DNA of 62,203 nt from Thermoplasmata archaeon (GTDB lineage Archaea > Thermoplasmatota > E2 > JACPAO01 > JAHFTW01): assembly GCA_023269235.1 (NCBI GenBank), contig JAHFTW010000010.1:387-62589 (forward strand), written 5' to 3'. Positions 51,431-58,934 of the stretch are shown in pieces. Each line of letters begins with the position of its first letter. Positions within the stretch are counted from its first letter, which is position 1. Below the pieces are notes generated by a model that worked only from the letters and a program-made list of their open reading frames with translations, searched no databases and was not told the DNA's origin. A program made the position numbers and the translations under genes.

Positions 51431-52056
51431 ATGAGGACGTGCAATGGCAAAATATTGCAGAGGAATTCGCTGATGCGCTACAGCAACTTGATGCGCAAAA
51501 ACCCACGGCATCGTCATCAACCGGAAGTAGAACTTACAAGGCTGGAATTGGGCCGTTTGCCGAGCGCGATGTCATCGAGCAAGTGGTCGCCCTGCTTTCA
51601 AAAAAACCGGATTCTGAATTCCAGGCCGCCTCGTGTGAGATTCCTTATCCAAGGATGACACGGAAAAAATGCGATATTGTTCTTGGCCCTGCTGCCCACC
51701 CGCGCCTTGCAATCGAGGCCAAACTACACCGTCCCTCTAGAGACAATGGTGATTCTGAAGACACCGCGATCAAGAAATTGATTTCGCCGTTTGACGTCGA
51801 CCGAAGTGCGCTTACCGACTCTTGGAAGCTTTCCGCGTCAGGTTTCTCTTGCCCTCTAGCTGTGTTGCTTTGGTGTTTTGACCACCCGGATTACCCGTTG
51901 GAAGATGCGCTACATGCGTTCATGACAATGGCAAAGGAATTTGGCCCACGCCATGGCGTAAGATTGGAATTGCGTCATCGGACAAGGAGGTCCAATCTCG
52001 TGCACCCCGTCATGTCATCCGTGGAGGTCCTACTTTTCCAGGTGAGTCGGGTATGA
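51427..52056 (+). CDS. AT-richer PD-(D/E)XK nuclease-like protein of unknown role
   Basis: A 209-residue protein not recognised by family. It contains a helix ERDVIEQVVALLSKK and then KCDIVLGPAAHPRLAIEAKL, with Asp83 and Glu97-x-Lys99 in the pattern of the PD-(D/E)XK nuclease fold, seen in restriction and repair enzymes. Hand counting gives 308 G or C in 600 bases (51421-52020), about 51%, against roughly 70% nearby. It uses codons such as AAA, ATT and TTT that are rare around it, a sign of recent transfer. Yet ATGA overlaps at both ends fit it exactly into the catabolic operon. Confidence 0.7.
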   Translation: MNEDVQWQNIAEEFADALQQLDAQKPTASSSTGSRTYKAGIGPFAERDVIEQVVALLSKKPDSEFQAASCEIPYPRMTRKKCDIVLGPAAHPRLAIEAKLHRPSRDNGDSEDTAIKKLISPFDVDRSALTDSWKLSASGFSCPLAVLLWCFDHPDYPLEDALHAFMTMAKEFGPRHGVRLELRHRTRRSNLVHPVMSSVEVLLFQVSRV

Positions 52057-52676
52057 AGCTCATCGACATCTCGCCCCCCATCTCGCCCCGCATCCAGAAC
52101 TGGCCCGGCGACGTCCCCTACACGAGCCGCAAGTCGGCCCGCCTGCGCGACGGCGACGGGATCGACCTCGGTGATTTCCACTCGTCGTACCACGTCGGCG
52201 CCCACACCGATGCGCCACAGCACTATCACCGCGAAGGGCGCGACGCAAGCCAGCTCCCGCTCGACGCCTACACCGGGCCGTGCCAAGTTATCGAGGTGCG
52301 CGCCAAACGCGGCAAACGCTTCGGGCTAGCCGACCTCAGGCAGGAACCCTCGGCGCCGCGCGTCCTGTTCAAGACCGGCACGTTCCCCGACCCGACGGAC
52401 TGGAACACGGACTTCGCGGCGCCGGAGCCAGAGTTGATTGACGCGCTCGGCAAGAAGGGCGTCGTCCTCGTCGGCTTCGACGCCCCGAGCACCGACCTGT
52501 TCGACTCCAAGGGCCTCCCCAGCCACCAGATGCTCTTCCGGCACGGCATGATGAACCTCGAAGGCCTTGTCCTCGACCACGTGGCCCCCGGCCACTACAC
52601 GCTCATCGCCCTCCCGTTGCGGCTCGTGGACGCCGACGCCAGCCCCGTGCGCGCCGTCCTCGTGGCGGACCATTAG
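52053..52676 (+). CDS. kynB: Kynurenine formamidase (cyclase family)
   Basis: A 207-residue metal-dependent hydrolase matching KynB, which removes formate from N-formylkynurenine. The start LIDISPPISPRIQNWPGDVP, the metal motif HVGAHTDAPQHY, PLDAYTGPCQVIEV, and the end LEGLVLDHVAPGHYTLIALP with SPVRAVLV are all in family order, and length is typical. The ATG at 52053 overlaps the AT-rich gene stop. Together with the TDO at 42642 it provides two steps from tryptophan to kynurenine. Confidence 0.92.
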   Translation: MKLIDISPPISPRIQNWPGDVPYTSRKSARLRDGDGIDLGDFHSSYHVGAHTDAPQHYHREGRDASQLPLDAYTGPCQVIEVRAKRGKRFGLADLRQEPSAPRVLFKTGTFPDPTDWNTDFAAPEPELIDALGKKGVVLVGFDAPSTDLFDSKGLPSHQMLFRHGMMNLEGLVLDHVAPGHYTLIALPLRLVDADASPVRAVLVADH

Positions 52677-52706
52677 CGTCAAGTCCGAGAGCCCAGTGGC
52701 CTCGCC

Positions 52707-53492
52707 GTGGACCTCGACCTGATCGGACGGCATGCCCTCGTGTGCGGTGCGAGCCAAGGCATCGGCAAGGCGGCCGCCTTCGAGCTCGCCTCGCTGGGCT
52801 GCAACATCACGCTCCTCGCGCGCAGCCCGGACAAGCTCGCCGCGCTGCGCCCAATCCTCGCCAACGCTGGAGCCCGTGAGACGCACATGCTGGTCGCCGA
52901 TCTGGACGACCGCGCCGGCCTGGCGAAGGCTGTAAGCGACCACCTCGAACACTCCGGCCCCATCCAGATCCTTGTCAACAACACCGGCGGCCCCGCGTCG
53001 GGCCCGCTGTTGGAGGCCAAGGACGAGGATTTCCTCAAACCGTACGGCCGCCATCTGCTGGCCAGCCATCTCCTCGTCAAACTGCTGGTGCCTGGCATGA
53101 AGGAGGCAGGTTACGGTCGGATCGTCAACGTCCTCTCCTCCAGCGTCCGCGAGCCCATCCCGGGCCTCGGCGTCTCCAACACTATCCGCGCCACGATGGC
53201 GAGTTGGGCCAAGACCCTGAGCCGAGAGCTGCCTCCAGGCATCACCATCAACAGCATCCTCCCCGGCTACGTCGACACCGAGCGGCTCACGGAGCTCTCG
53301 ACCGACATGGGACTGCGCAGCGGCAAGGGCGCGAAAGCCATCAAGCAAGCCTGGGTGGACGCGACCCCCGAAGGCCGCCTCGGCACCCCGTCCGAGTTGG
53401 GCTCGGCCATCGCCTTCCTGTGCAGCCCGGCGGCGTCGTTCGTGCGCGGCATCGTCATGCCCGTGGACGGCGGCCGGCTGTGGAGCATCTGA
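52707..53492 (+). CDS. Short-chain dehydrogenase/reductase with atypical active site
   Basis: A 261-residue SDR. The NAD(P) site is ALVCGASQGIGKAAA and the second block is ILVNNTGGPASGPL. The catalytic serine is present in VNVLSSSVREPIPGL, but where YxxxK is expected the sequence reads LGVSNTIRATM, so the Tyr-Lys pair is not canonical. Related SDRs with SNTIR-type sequence exist. The C-terminus SFVRGIVMPVDGGRLWSI is normal. The start is a GTG at 52707, 30 bases after kynB, so it is likely the last gene of the operon. Confidence 0.85.
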   Translation: MDLDLIGRHALVCGASQGIGKAAAFELASLGCNITLLARSPDKLAALRPILANAGARETHMLVADLDDRAGLAKAVSDHLEHSGPIQILVNNTGGPASGPLLEAKDEDFLKPYGRHLLASHLLVKLLVPGMKEAGYGRIVNVLSSSVREPIPGLGVSNTIRATMASWAKTLSRELPPGITINSILPGYVDTERLTELSTDMGLRSGKGAKAIKQAWVDATPEGRLGTPSELGSAIAFLCSPAASFVRGIVMPVDGGRLWSI

Positions 53493-53586
53493 GTCTCACC
53501 GGGATGGCCCTCCAGCCCGCGCTCCGCCTCACGCACCGCAACGAGGCGCCAAACCCTTCTTGCTTCGAGTCGCTTTTCCTCCGCAC

Positions 53587-53771
53587 GGTGCGTCCAGTGG
53601 CCTCCGACGGCGGCGGCCACGACAGGAAGGAACTCCATTCCATGGATCGCAGGGACTGCGCTGGGCGGCGCTTCACGCCGCCCCCGACGAATCATTCTGG
53701 CATCCAGTCGTTCAGCACGACGCCGCCGTGCTCGGACCGGGCGTGGATGCGTCGGAGGGGTCGGCGAACCG
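53587..53771 (-). repeat. Dispersed intergenic repeat, copy B
   Basis: Inverted relative to copy A, with the exact 19-base match at 53694-53712 and a near-exact match at 53587-53614. Its hairpin is GGGCGGCG-CTTCA-CGCCGCCC (53663-53683, 8 bp). The right end GATGCGTCGGAGGGG then TCGGCGAACC (53746-53770) is shared with copy C. The gap from 53493 to 53774 has no credible gene. Confidence 0.75.
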
Positions 53772-53774
53772 ACC

Positions 53775-54119
53775 TCATCCGTTAAGGCGGACCTCTACGT
53801 TGCCGTCGTGGACGCGCACCTCGTGGATCGGCAACCAGGAGTTGGTGACGCTGCCTTGCCGCGGCGCCCCCGTGGTGCAGTCGAACGTGGCCTCATGGAC
53901 CGGACAGGTCACGCAACCGTTCTTCCATGCCCCTGCCGAGAGGTCGCCGAACTTGTGCGGGCACTGCGCGTCCACCGCCACGATGGAGCCGCCTAGGAGG
54001 GTCACGGCGACGAGACGGCCGGCGACCTCGACGACGCGCGGGCGCCCCTCTTCCAGCTCCGCGGCCCCGGCCACGGCATGCCATCCATCCACGTCCGCAA
54101 CCGACGGCTCCACCCTCAT
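53775..54119 (-). CDS. Rieske-type 2Fe-2S ferredoxin
   Basis: A 114-residue single-domain Rieske protein. The cluster ligands are in DAQCPHKFGDLSAG and VTCPVHEATFD. It could carry electrons to an oxygenase, such as the BoxB-like protein nearby, but no reductase is next to it. The start is placed at the ATG at 54119; the upstream in-frame extension lies over the divergent hemolysin gene. Confidence 0.9.
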   Translation of the reverse strand: MRVEPSVADVDGWHAVAGAAELEEGRPRVVEVAGRLVAVTLLGGSIVAVDAQCPHKFGDLSAGAWKNGCVTCPVHEATFDCTTGAPRQGSVTNSWLPIHEVRVHDGNVEVRLNG

Positions 54120-54177
54120 AAGCCGGACGATTCGCGGCGCGGGCGGGTTGAAGAGGCCGACCGGGCTGGCTTGGCCG

Positions 54178-54834
54178 ATGGGGCTGCGCGAGCGTTTCAA
54201 CAGCATCAGCCACATGGCGGGCGGCGGCGTGGCCGTACTCGTCCTGCCTCTGCTGTTCCTACGCGCCGACGGTGGCCTGGCGTTCACCACCATCGGACTC
54301 TACGCCTTGGGCCTCGTCGCACTCTACACGATGAGCTCGCTCTACCACGCCATCCCCGGCCCCCGCGCCGAGGTCTGGCTTGAACGCCTTGACCACGTCG
54401 CCATCTACCTCCTGATCGCGGGCACCTACAGCCCGGTCGCTCTCCTTCTGGTCGGCGGGACGCTCGGCTGGGTCCTCTTCGCGCTCGTCTGGGCCGTCGC
54501 CATCACGGGGCTCGTGCTTGCCCTCACGGTTCCCCTCGGCCCGAAATGGGTCCACATCCTGGGGTACACGGGGCTTGGCTGGTGCGCCGTCGTCGCGGCC
54601 CCGGTCCTGATCGCCCGCGTGGACGCCGCCGGCCTCGGCTGGCTGATTGGCGGAGGCATCGTGTACTCGGTCGGGGCGTTCCTCTACGTCCGCGACCGGC
54701 CCGTCCTCTTCCCTCGCCTGGCCGGGTTCAAGTGGCTGGGCGACCACGAGTTCTGGCACTTGATGGTCATCGCCGGGAGCGCGATGCATTTCTGGTTCCT
54801 CTACCAGTACGTCCTCCCCGCCCCCGCCCTGTAG
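54178..54834 (+). CDS. Hemolysin III / PAQR-family membrane protein
   Basis: A 218-residue protein with seven membrane segments. The family motifs are LYTMSSLYHAIPGPRAEVWL, LDHVAIYLLIAGTYSPVAL and the late DHEFWHLMVIAGSAMHFW, with the conserved Ser, Asp and three His residues that bind zinc in PAQR proteins. Despite the name, hemolysis is not implied. The start is the ATG at 54178, divergent from the Rieske gene. Confidence 0.9.
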   Translation: MGLRERFNSISHMAGGGVAVLVLPLLFLRADGGLAFTTIGLYALGLVALYTMSSLYHAIPGPRAEVWLERLDHVAIYLLIAGTYSPVALLLVGGTLGWVLFALVWAVAITGLVLALTVPLGPKWVHILGYTGLGWCAVVAAPVLIARVDAAGLGWLIGGGIVYSVGAFLYVRDRPVLFPRLAGFKWLGDHEFWHLMVIAGSAMHFWFLYQYVLPAPAL

Positions 54835-54857
54835 CGCCGCTGCGGTCCAGGAGCAGG

Positions 54858-54867
54858 CTTCAAAAGG
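54858..54867 (+). promoter_or_regulatory. TATA-like box for enoyl-CoA hydratase gene
   Basis: CTTCAAAAGG is centred about 26 bases before the ATG at 54888, as expected for a leaderless transcript, and supports that start over the ATG at 54930. Confidence 0.45.
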
Positions 54868-54887
54868 CACCGGCCTGTGGAACACTC

Positions 54888-55760
54888 ATGGCCCAGGCCG
54901 CCCACGCGCAGTCGCTCCACTTCACCCCGATGACGAACCACCTCGTCAACTACGCGACGACGCCCAACGGCATCGCCGTCATCGAGCTCGCCTCCGACGC
55001 CGCCGGCGCCCCCCTCAAGGCCGGCGCGACGGGCCCGAACACCTACACGCACGAGATGATGCGCGACATCGACGAGGCCGTCCTCAAGGCCCGCTTCGAC
55101 GACAAGGTGTTCGTCATCGTTCTCACTGGCAACGGCGAGAAGTTCTTCTCCGCGGGCGCCAGCATCCAGATGCTGAACAAAGTCACTCCCGGCTACAAGT
55201 ACATGTTCTGTCTCCACGCCAACGAGACGCTCAGCCGCATGGAGCAGACCCCGAAGCTGGTCATCGCGGCGCTCAACGGCCACGCCGTCGGCGGCGGCCT
55301 CGAGATCGCCATGGCGGCCGACATTCGCATCGCCCGCAAGGACGCCGGCAAGACTGGTCTCCCCGAGATCAACCTCGGCGTGCTCGCCGGCACCGGTGGC
55401 ACCCAGCGCCTCGCCCGCATCACGGGCAAGAGCAAGGCCATCGAGATGATGGTCACCGGCAACAACCTCAGCTTCGAGGAGGCCAAGGAGCTCGGCATCA
55501 TCAACACCCTCCTCGACGGCAACGCCGCCGACTTCCGCCGCGACGTCCTCGACTGGGCCGGCCAGTTCTGCCCGCCCAACAAGGCCGCCATGGCCGCCGG
55601 CCACATCAAGCGCGCCGTCCAGAGCGGCACTGAAGTCCCCCTCGAGTACGGCCTCGCCATCGAGCGCGAGCTGCAGGCCAAGCTGTTCGCGAGCAAGGAC
55701 GCCAAGGAAGGCATCGCGGCGTACGTCGAGAAGCGCGTCGCGAACTTCCAGGGCAACTGA
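54888..55760 (+). CDS. Enoyl-CoA hydratase/isomerase family protein
   Basis: A 290-residue crotonase-fold enzyme. The oxyanion segment KFFSAGASIQML, the glutamate in HAVGGGLEIAMAADIRIA and the second glutamate in TGLPEINLGVLAGTGGTQRL are the two catalytic acids of true hydratases. It would hydrate enoyl-CoA in beta-oxidation or aromatic breakdown. It differs from the second crotonase at 60842, which has Asp instead of the second Glu. Confidence 0.9.
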   Translation: MAQAAHAQSLHFTPMTNHLVNYATTPNGIAVIELASDAAGAPLKAGATGPNTYTHEMMRDIDEAVLKARFDDKVFVIVLTGNGEKFFSAGASIQMLNKVTPGYKYMFCLHANETLSRMEQTPKLVIAALNGHAVGGGLEIAMAADIRIARKDAGKTGLPEINLGVLAGTGGTQRLARITGKSKAIEMMVTGNNLSFEEAKELGIINTLLDGNAADFRRDVLDWAGQFCPPNKAAMAAGHIKRAVQSGTEVPLEYGLAIERELQAKLFASKDAKEGIAAYVEKRVANFQGN

Positions 55761-55797
55761 CCGCCGCGTTCATCACCCGCCGCCCGTTTGGCGCGGC

Positions 55798-56178
55798 ATG
55801 GACCCCGTCGTCCACTTCGAGCTGCCTGCCACGGACATTGAGCGCGCCATGCGCTTCTACGCGACCACGTTCGGGTGGCAGCTCAGCCGCCCGCCCGGCA
55901 TCGGCTTCGCGTTCGCCAAGACCACCGAGGTGGACCCCAAGACGTATGGTCCGACGGCGCCGGGCCGCATCAATGGCAGCGTCCTGACGCGCCAGTCGGT
56001 CCTCCAGCATCCCGTCATCACCATCAAGGTCGCCGATCTCGACGCCGCCGTCGCGGCCGCGCAGAAGAACGGAGCCAAATTGGCGCTCGGCAAGCGCGAC
56101 GTCGGGCCCATCTGGGCCGCCTACATCGAGGACACCGAAGGCAACGTCATCGGGCTCGTCCAGGACAAGACGGCCTAG
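55798..56178 (+). CDS. VOC/glyoxalase-fold protein
   Basis: A 126-residue protein of the vicinal oxygen chelate fold. It starts VVHFELPATDIERAMRFYAT and ends YIEDTEGNVIGLVQ, both family hallmarks. Metal ligands His5 or His6 and a Glu near the end (IEDTEGN) are plausible. It lacks the signature of any one enzyme type. It overlaps the convergent MmcQ-like gene by 4 bases. Confidence 0.85.
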   Translation: MDPVVHFELPATDIERAMRFYATTFGWQLSRPPGIGFAFAKTTEVDPKTYGPTAPGRINGSVLTRQSVLQHPVITIKVADLDAAVAAAQKNGAKLALGKRDVGPIWAAYIEDTEGNVIGLVQDKTA

Positions 56179-56579
56179 GGGCCGTCAAGGGCGCGCAGCT
56201 GCCGCTGGTTGGCGACAAGCCGATACGCGGACTCCACGAGCTCGGCGACCTCGCCCCAGTCCGTCTTGGAGTCGAAGCGGAGGCCGACCCAGCCGTCTTT
56301 GCCGATGTAGCTGGGCTTCGTGAACCGCGAGTCCGCGAGGAGCGCCGCCTGGTCCATGAGGCTCATCTTGAAGCAGGCGCCGTCGACCCCCTGGTAGCCA
56401 TCGGCGCGCTTCTCCGATTCGGCGCCGTACAGGCAGAACGGCTTCTGGCCGGCCTTCTACCAGGGGCCGCCGAACTGCTCGGCCTCGAAGACCTCTGGGA
56501 GGGCTAGGCAAAGCCTCTGCAGGCGGGCGACGCGCTTCGGCTCCCAGTCGCGGCGCTTGAAGTCATGCCCCGCGTCCAT
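56175..56579 (-). pseudogene. MmcQ/YjbR-family gene interrupted by an amber codon
   Basis: The reading frame from the ATG at 56579 starts MDAGHDFKRRDWEPKRVARL and reaches EVFEAEQFGGPW, then meets TAG (56457-56459), and continues in the same frame as KAGQKPFCLYGAESEKRADG and SLMDQAALLADSRFTKPSYI to a stop at 56175. Both halves together match a MmcQ/YjbR-family protein of about 134 residues, in which the amber position is normally Tyr (WYK). One base change (TAC or TAT to TAG) explains it. It could be a real nonsense mutation or a sequencing error. Confidence 0.75.
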
Positions 56580-56619
56580 CGCGGGCGCGGCTTGGGCGCG
56601 GGGCGGGAGGCCATCCTGC

Positions 56620-57168
56620 CTAGGCCTTCGGGGGGCCTTGCGCGAAGGCCTGCGCTTGCAGACGCTTCTTCTCGGCTTCGCTGAGGTTCGCCGTCCAGGA
56701 GAGGCTCCAGAGCTGGCCGAACGGGTCGCGCATCTGGCCGTACAGGTCGCCCCAGAACTGCGGGGCGAAAGGCAGGACGACCTTGGCGCCGCCGGCGACG
56801 GCACGACCCCACATGGTCTGGGCGTCCTTGTGGTGGATGTGCAAGTAGGCGCCCGCGAGCTCGGCGGGGGGCTGGGCGTAGGCGTCGGCGACCATGAAGT
56901 TCGTGTCGCCGAGCTGGAGCTGGCAGTGCAGGATGTTGCCTTTCGGGTCGGCCTGGCGGATGAGCTCCTTGGCGGCGAAGACGCGCTTGTACCATTCGAT
57001 GGCGTCCTTGGCGGGGGAGACGACCAGCTGGCCGGTGACGTTGCGCATGGGAATCTGCGGCGGCGTGGAGGCCTTGGCCTTGGGGGCCCCCTTGCGCGCG
57101 GCGGGCTTCTTCGCGGCGGCCTTCTTGGCGGCAGGCTTGCGAGCGGGCTGGGCGACCTTCTTGGCCAT
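56620..57168 (-). CDS. PhnB-like VOC protein with basic Ala/Lys tail
   Basis: A 182-residue protein. The last 140 residues are a PhnB-like VOC domain (VTGQLVVSPAKDAIEWYKRV, LQLGDTNFMVADAY, WGDLYGQMRDPFGQLWSLS). The first 40 residues are almost only Lys, Ala, Pro and Arg, like a histone H1 tail. Its substrate is unknown. The ATG at 57168 is chosen because the tail is continuous from there. Confidence 0.85.
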   Translation of the reverse strand: MAKKVAQPARKPAAKKAAAKKPAARKGAPKAKASTPPQIPMRNVTGQLVVSPAKDAIEWYKRVFAAKELIRQADPKGNILHCQLQLGDTNFMVADAYAQPPAELAGAYLHIHHKDAQTMWGRAVAGGAKVVLPFAPQFWGDLYGQMRDPFGQLWSLSWTANLSEAEKKRLQAQAFAQGPPKA

Positions 57169-57258
57169 GGCGTGGGGACGCGGGTCGTCCTCTTTCAGCC
57201 TGTCGCGCCCGGGTGGGCCACCGCACCCCTCATATCCGATGGACCCTAACCAGCGGTC

Positions 57259-58380
57259 GTGGCCGTGACCGCCTCGCTCCCCTCCACCTTCGACGACTGG
57301 ATTGGCCAGTTTGGCGACTGGCAGCGTAAGGTCGGTTTCGACACCGCCTGGCTTGGCGACTACAAGTTCGAGGCCAAGTACGATTTCGAGAACGTCAAGC
57401 CCACCATCGAATTCGGTGACTACGCGGGCAAGCCGAAGTGGGAGCGCCCTCTGCAGATTCCCCACCAGAACATCCGCGACGCGCTTCTCCACCTCATCAC
57501 CGTCCAGGGCGACACCGAGTTCGCCAGCGTCGAGCAGCAGCGCCACCTTCTCACCTCCGCGCCGACGGAGTACGACCGCAAGTCGGCCCTGCGTATCATG
57601 GCGGAAGAACAACGCCACGGCTGGCAGATGTGCCACCTGCTGATGACGTATTTCGGAAAGGAGGGCGCCATCGAGGCGAAGAAGCTCCTGGAGCGCAACG
57701 CGAACGACGGCAACCGCCTGCTCGGCAGCTTCAACGAACCGACGAAGAACTGGCTGGATTTCTTCGTCTTCACGCAGTTCGTGGACCGCGACGGCAAGTA
57801 CCAACTCAAGATGCTCAGCCACTCCGCCTTCAAGCCGCTGGCCGCCAGCATGGGCCCGATGCTGAAGGAGGAGTCCTTCCACCTTGGCACCGGCTCGAAC
57901 GGCCTGCGCCGCATCGTCAAGCAGGACACCATTCCCCTCCCCGTCCTCCAGCGCGCCTTCAACCGCTGGATCCCCACCGCGTTCGACCTGTTCGGCAAGG
58001 ACGGCTCCACCTCCTCGGAGTGGGCGTACGTCTGGGGGATCAAGGGCCGCTACGACGAGGACACGAACACGAGCCCCGTCACCGACAAGCGCATGCTCAA
58101 CGCGTACAACCGCGACCTCTACCGGCAGGAGATCGTGCGCGAGGTCGAGATCATCAACAAGTCCGTGGCACCTGGCAAGCCCAAGCTCATCGTGCCCGAC
58201 GGGAAGTTCCACCGCGCCATCGGCGAGCACGTCGGCCAGGAATGGACCGTGGACGGCCAGCCGTGGAAGGGGAAGGGTTCCTACGCGGACTACCTCGGCT
58301 CCGTGCTCCCGACGAAGGAGGACGACGCCGTCCTCGCGGAGTGCTTCAAGCAAGAGTGGATTGCGGCGAAGGCCGCCTGA
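57259..58380 (+). CDS. BoxB-like diiron epoxidase (benzoyl-CoA/phenylacetyl-CoA oxygenase family)
   Basis: A 373-residue protein that resembles BoxB, the diiron oxygenase making benzoyl-CoA 2,3-epoxide. The matching blocks are VQGDTEFASVEQQRHLL, MAEEQRHGWQMCHLLMTYFG, NWLDFFVFTQFVDRDGKYQL and MLKEESFHLGTGSNGL, which supply the Glu/His iron ligands; a late KFHRAIGEHV also fits. It is about 100 residues shorter than BoxB at the N-terminus and longer than PaaA. No BoxA reductase or BoxC lyase lies nearby. The start is a GTG at 57259. The next gene follows after 5 bases. Confidence 0.85.
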   Translation: MAVTASLPSTFDDWIGQFGDWQRKVGFDTAWLGDYKFEAKYDFENVKPTIEFGDYAGKPKWERPLQIPHQNIRDALLHLITVQGDTEFASVEQQRHLLTSAPTEYDRKSALRIMAEEQRHGWQMCHLLMTYFGKEGAIEAKKLLERNANDGNRLLGSFNEPTKNWLDFFVFTQFVDRDGKYQLKMLSHSAFKPLAASMGPMLKEESFHLGTGSNGLRRIVKQDTIPLPVLQRAFNRWIPTAFDLFGKDGSTSSEWAYVWGIKGRYDEDTNTSPVTDKRMLNAYNRDLYRQEIVREVEIINKSVAPGKPKLIVPDGKFHRAIGEHVGQEWTVDGQPWKGKGSYADYLGSVLPTKEDDAVLAECFKQEWIAAKAA

Positions 58381-58385
58381 GCGGA

Positions 58386-58934
58386 ATGGACGACGCGCCC
58401 GGCTTCGACGAGGCCGCCCTCCACGCATTCTTCGAGCGCGTGCCCGTCCTGTTCCGCAAGGCGCAGGCGACCGTCCACGAGCCCTACCAGTTCTTGCTCT
58501 ACCACGTCGAGCACCCGCTCGCGGAATCCACGACGGACGCCATCGAGTCCGGCTTCGGCCTCGCGCACCCGATGTGGAACCCTGGTAGCCGGCGCTCCGC
58601 CATCGAGCTTCTGGACCACCTACGCTACCCGGACATCGGCGCCATCGCCGACCTGCGCAGCATCGCGGGGATGAACCTGAGCGTCCTCAGCCACTACCTG
58701 CACTTCTTCCACCACGCTTACCCCATCTACGACAAGGCGTCGTGCAAGGGATTGGAGAAGCTTGGCGTCCCGATGCCGTACACTTTGGTGCGTGATCGCG
58801 ACATCTACGGCCTCTACATCCGCGCCATCGAGGAGCTGAAGGAGCGCATCCCGTTCTGGTGCGTGCCCGAGACGAACGTGTACCTGACGCGCATCGTGCA
58901 GGGCGCGCTCGCGGCCTACGGCGCTGAAGCCTGA
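58386..58934 (+). CDS. Unknown protein tightly linked to the BoxB-like gene
   Basis: A 182-residue soluble protein with no recognised family. It contains aromatic/His-rich helices such as HEPYQFLLYHVEHPLAES, LSVLSHYLHFFHHAYPIYD and SCKGLEKLGVPMPYTLVRD. The YPIYDKASCKGL segment recalls helix-hairpin-helix glycosylase-like proteins, but not enough to assign. It starts 5 bases after the BoxB-like stop, so it may be an accessory factor. Its end overlaps the convergent helicase gene by 19 bases. Confidence 0.65.
   Translation: MDDAPGFDEAALHAFFERVPVLFRKAQATVHEPYQFLLYHVEHPLAESTTDAIESGFGLAHPMWNPGSRRSAIELLDHLRYPDIGAIADLRSIAGMNLSVLSHYLHFFHHAYPIYDKASCKGLEKLGVPMPYTLVRDRDIYGLYIRAIEELKERIPFWCVPETNVYLTRIVQGALAAYGAEA

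Noticed and set aside
56457-56459. Amber codon as a possible pyrrolysine site
   Set aside because: Many genes here end in TAG, the site is normally tyrosine, and no pyl genes are in the window.
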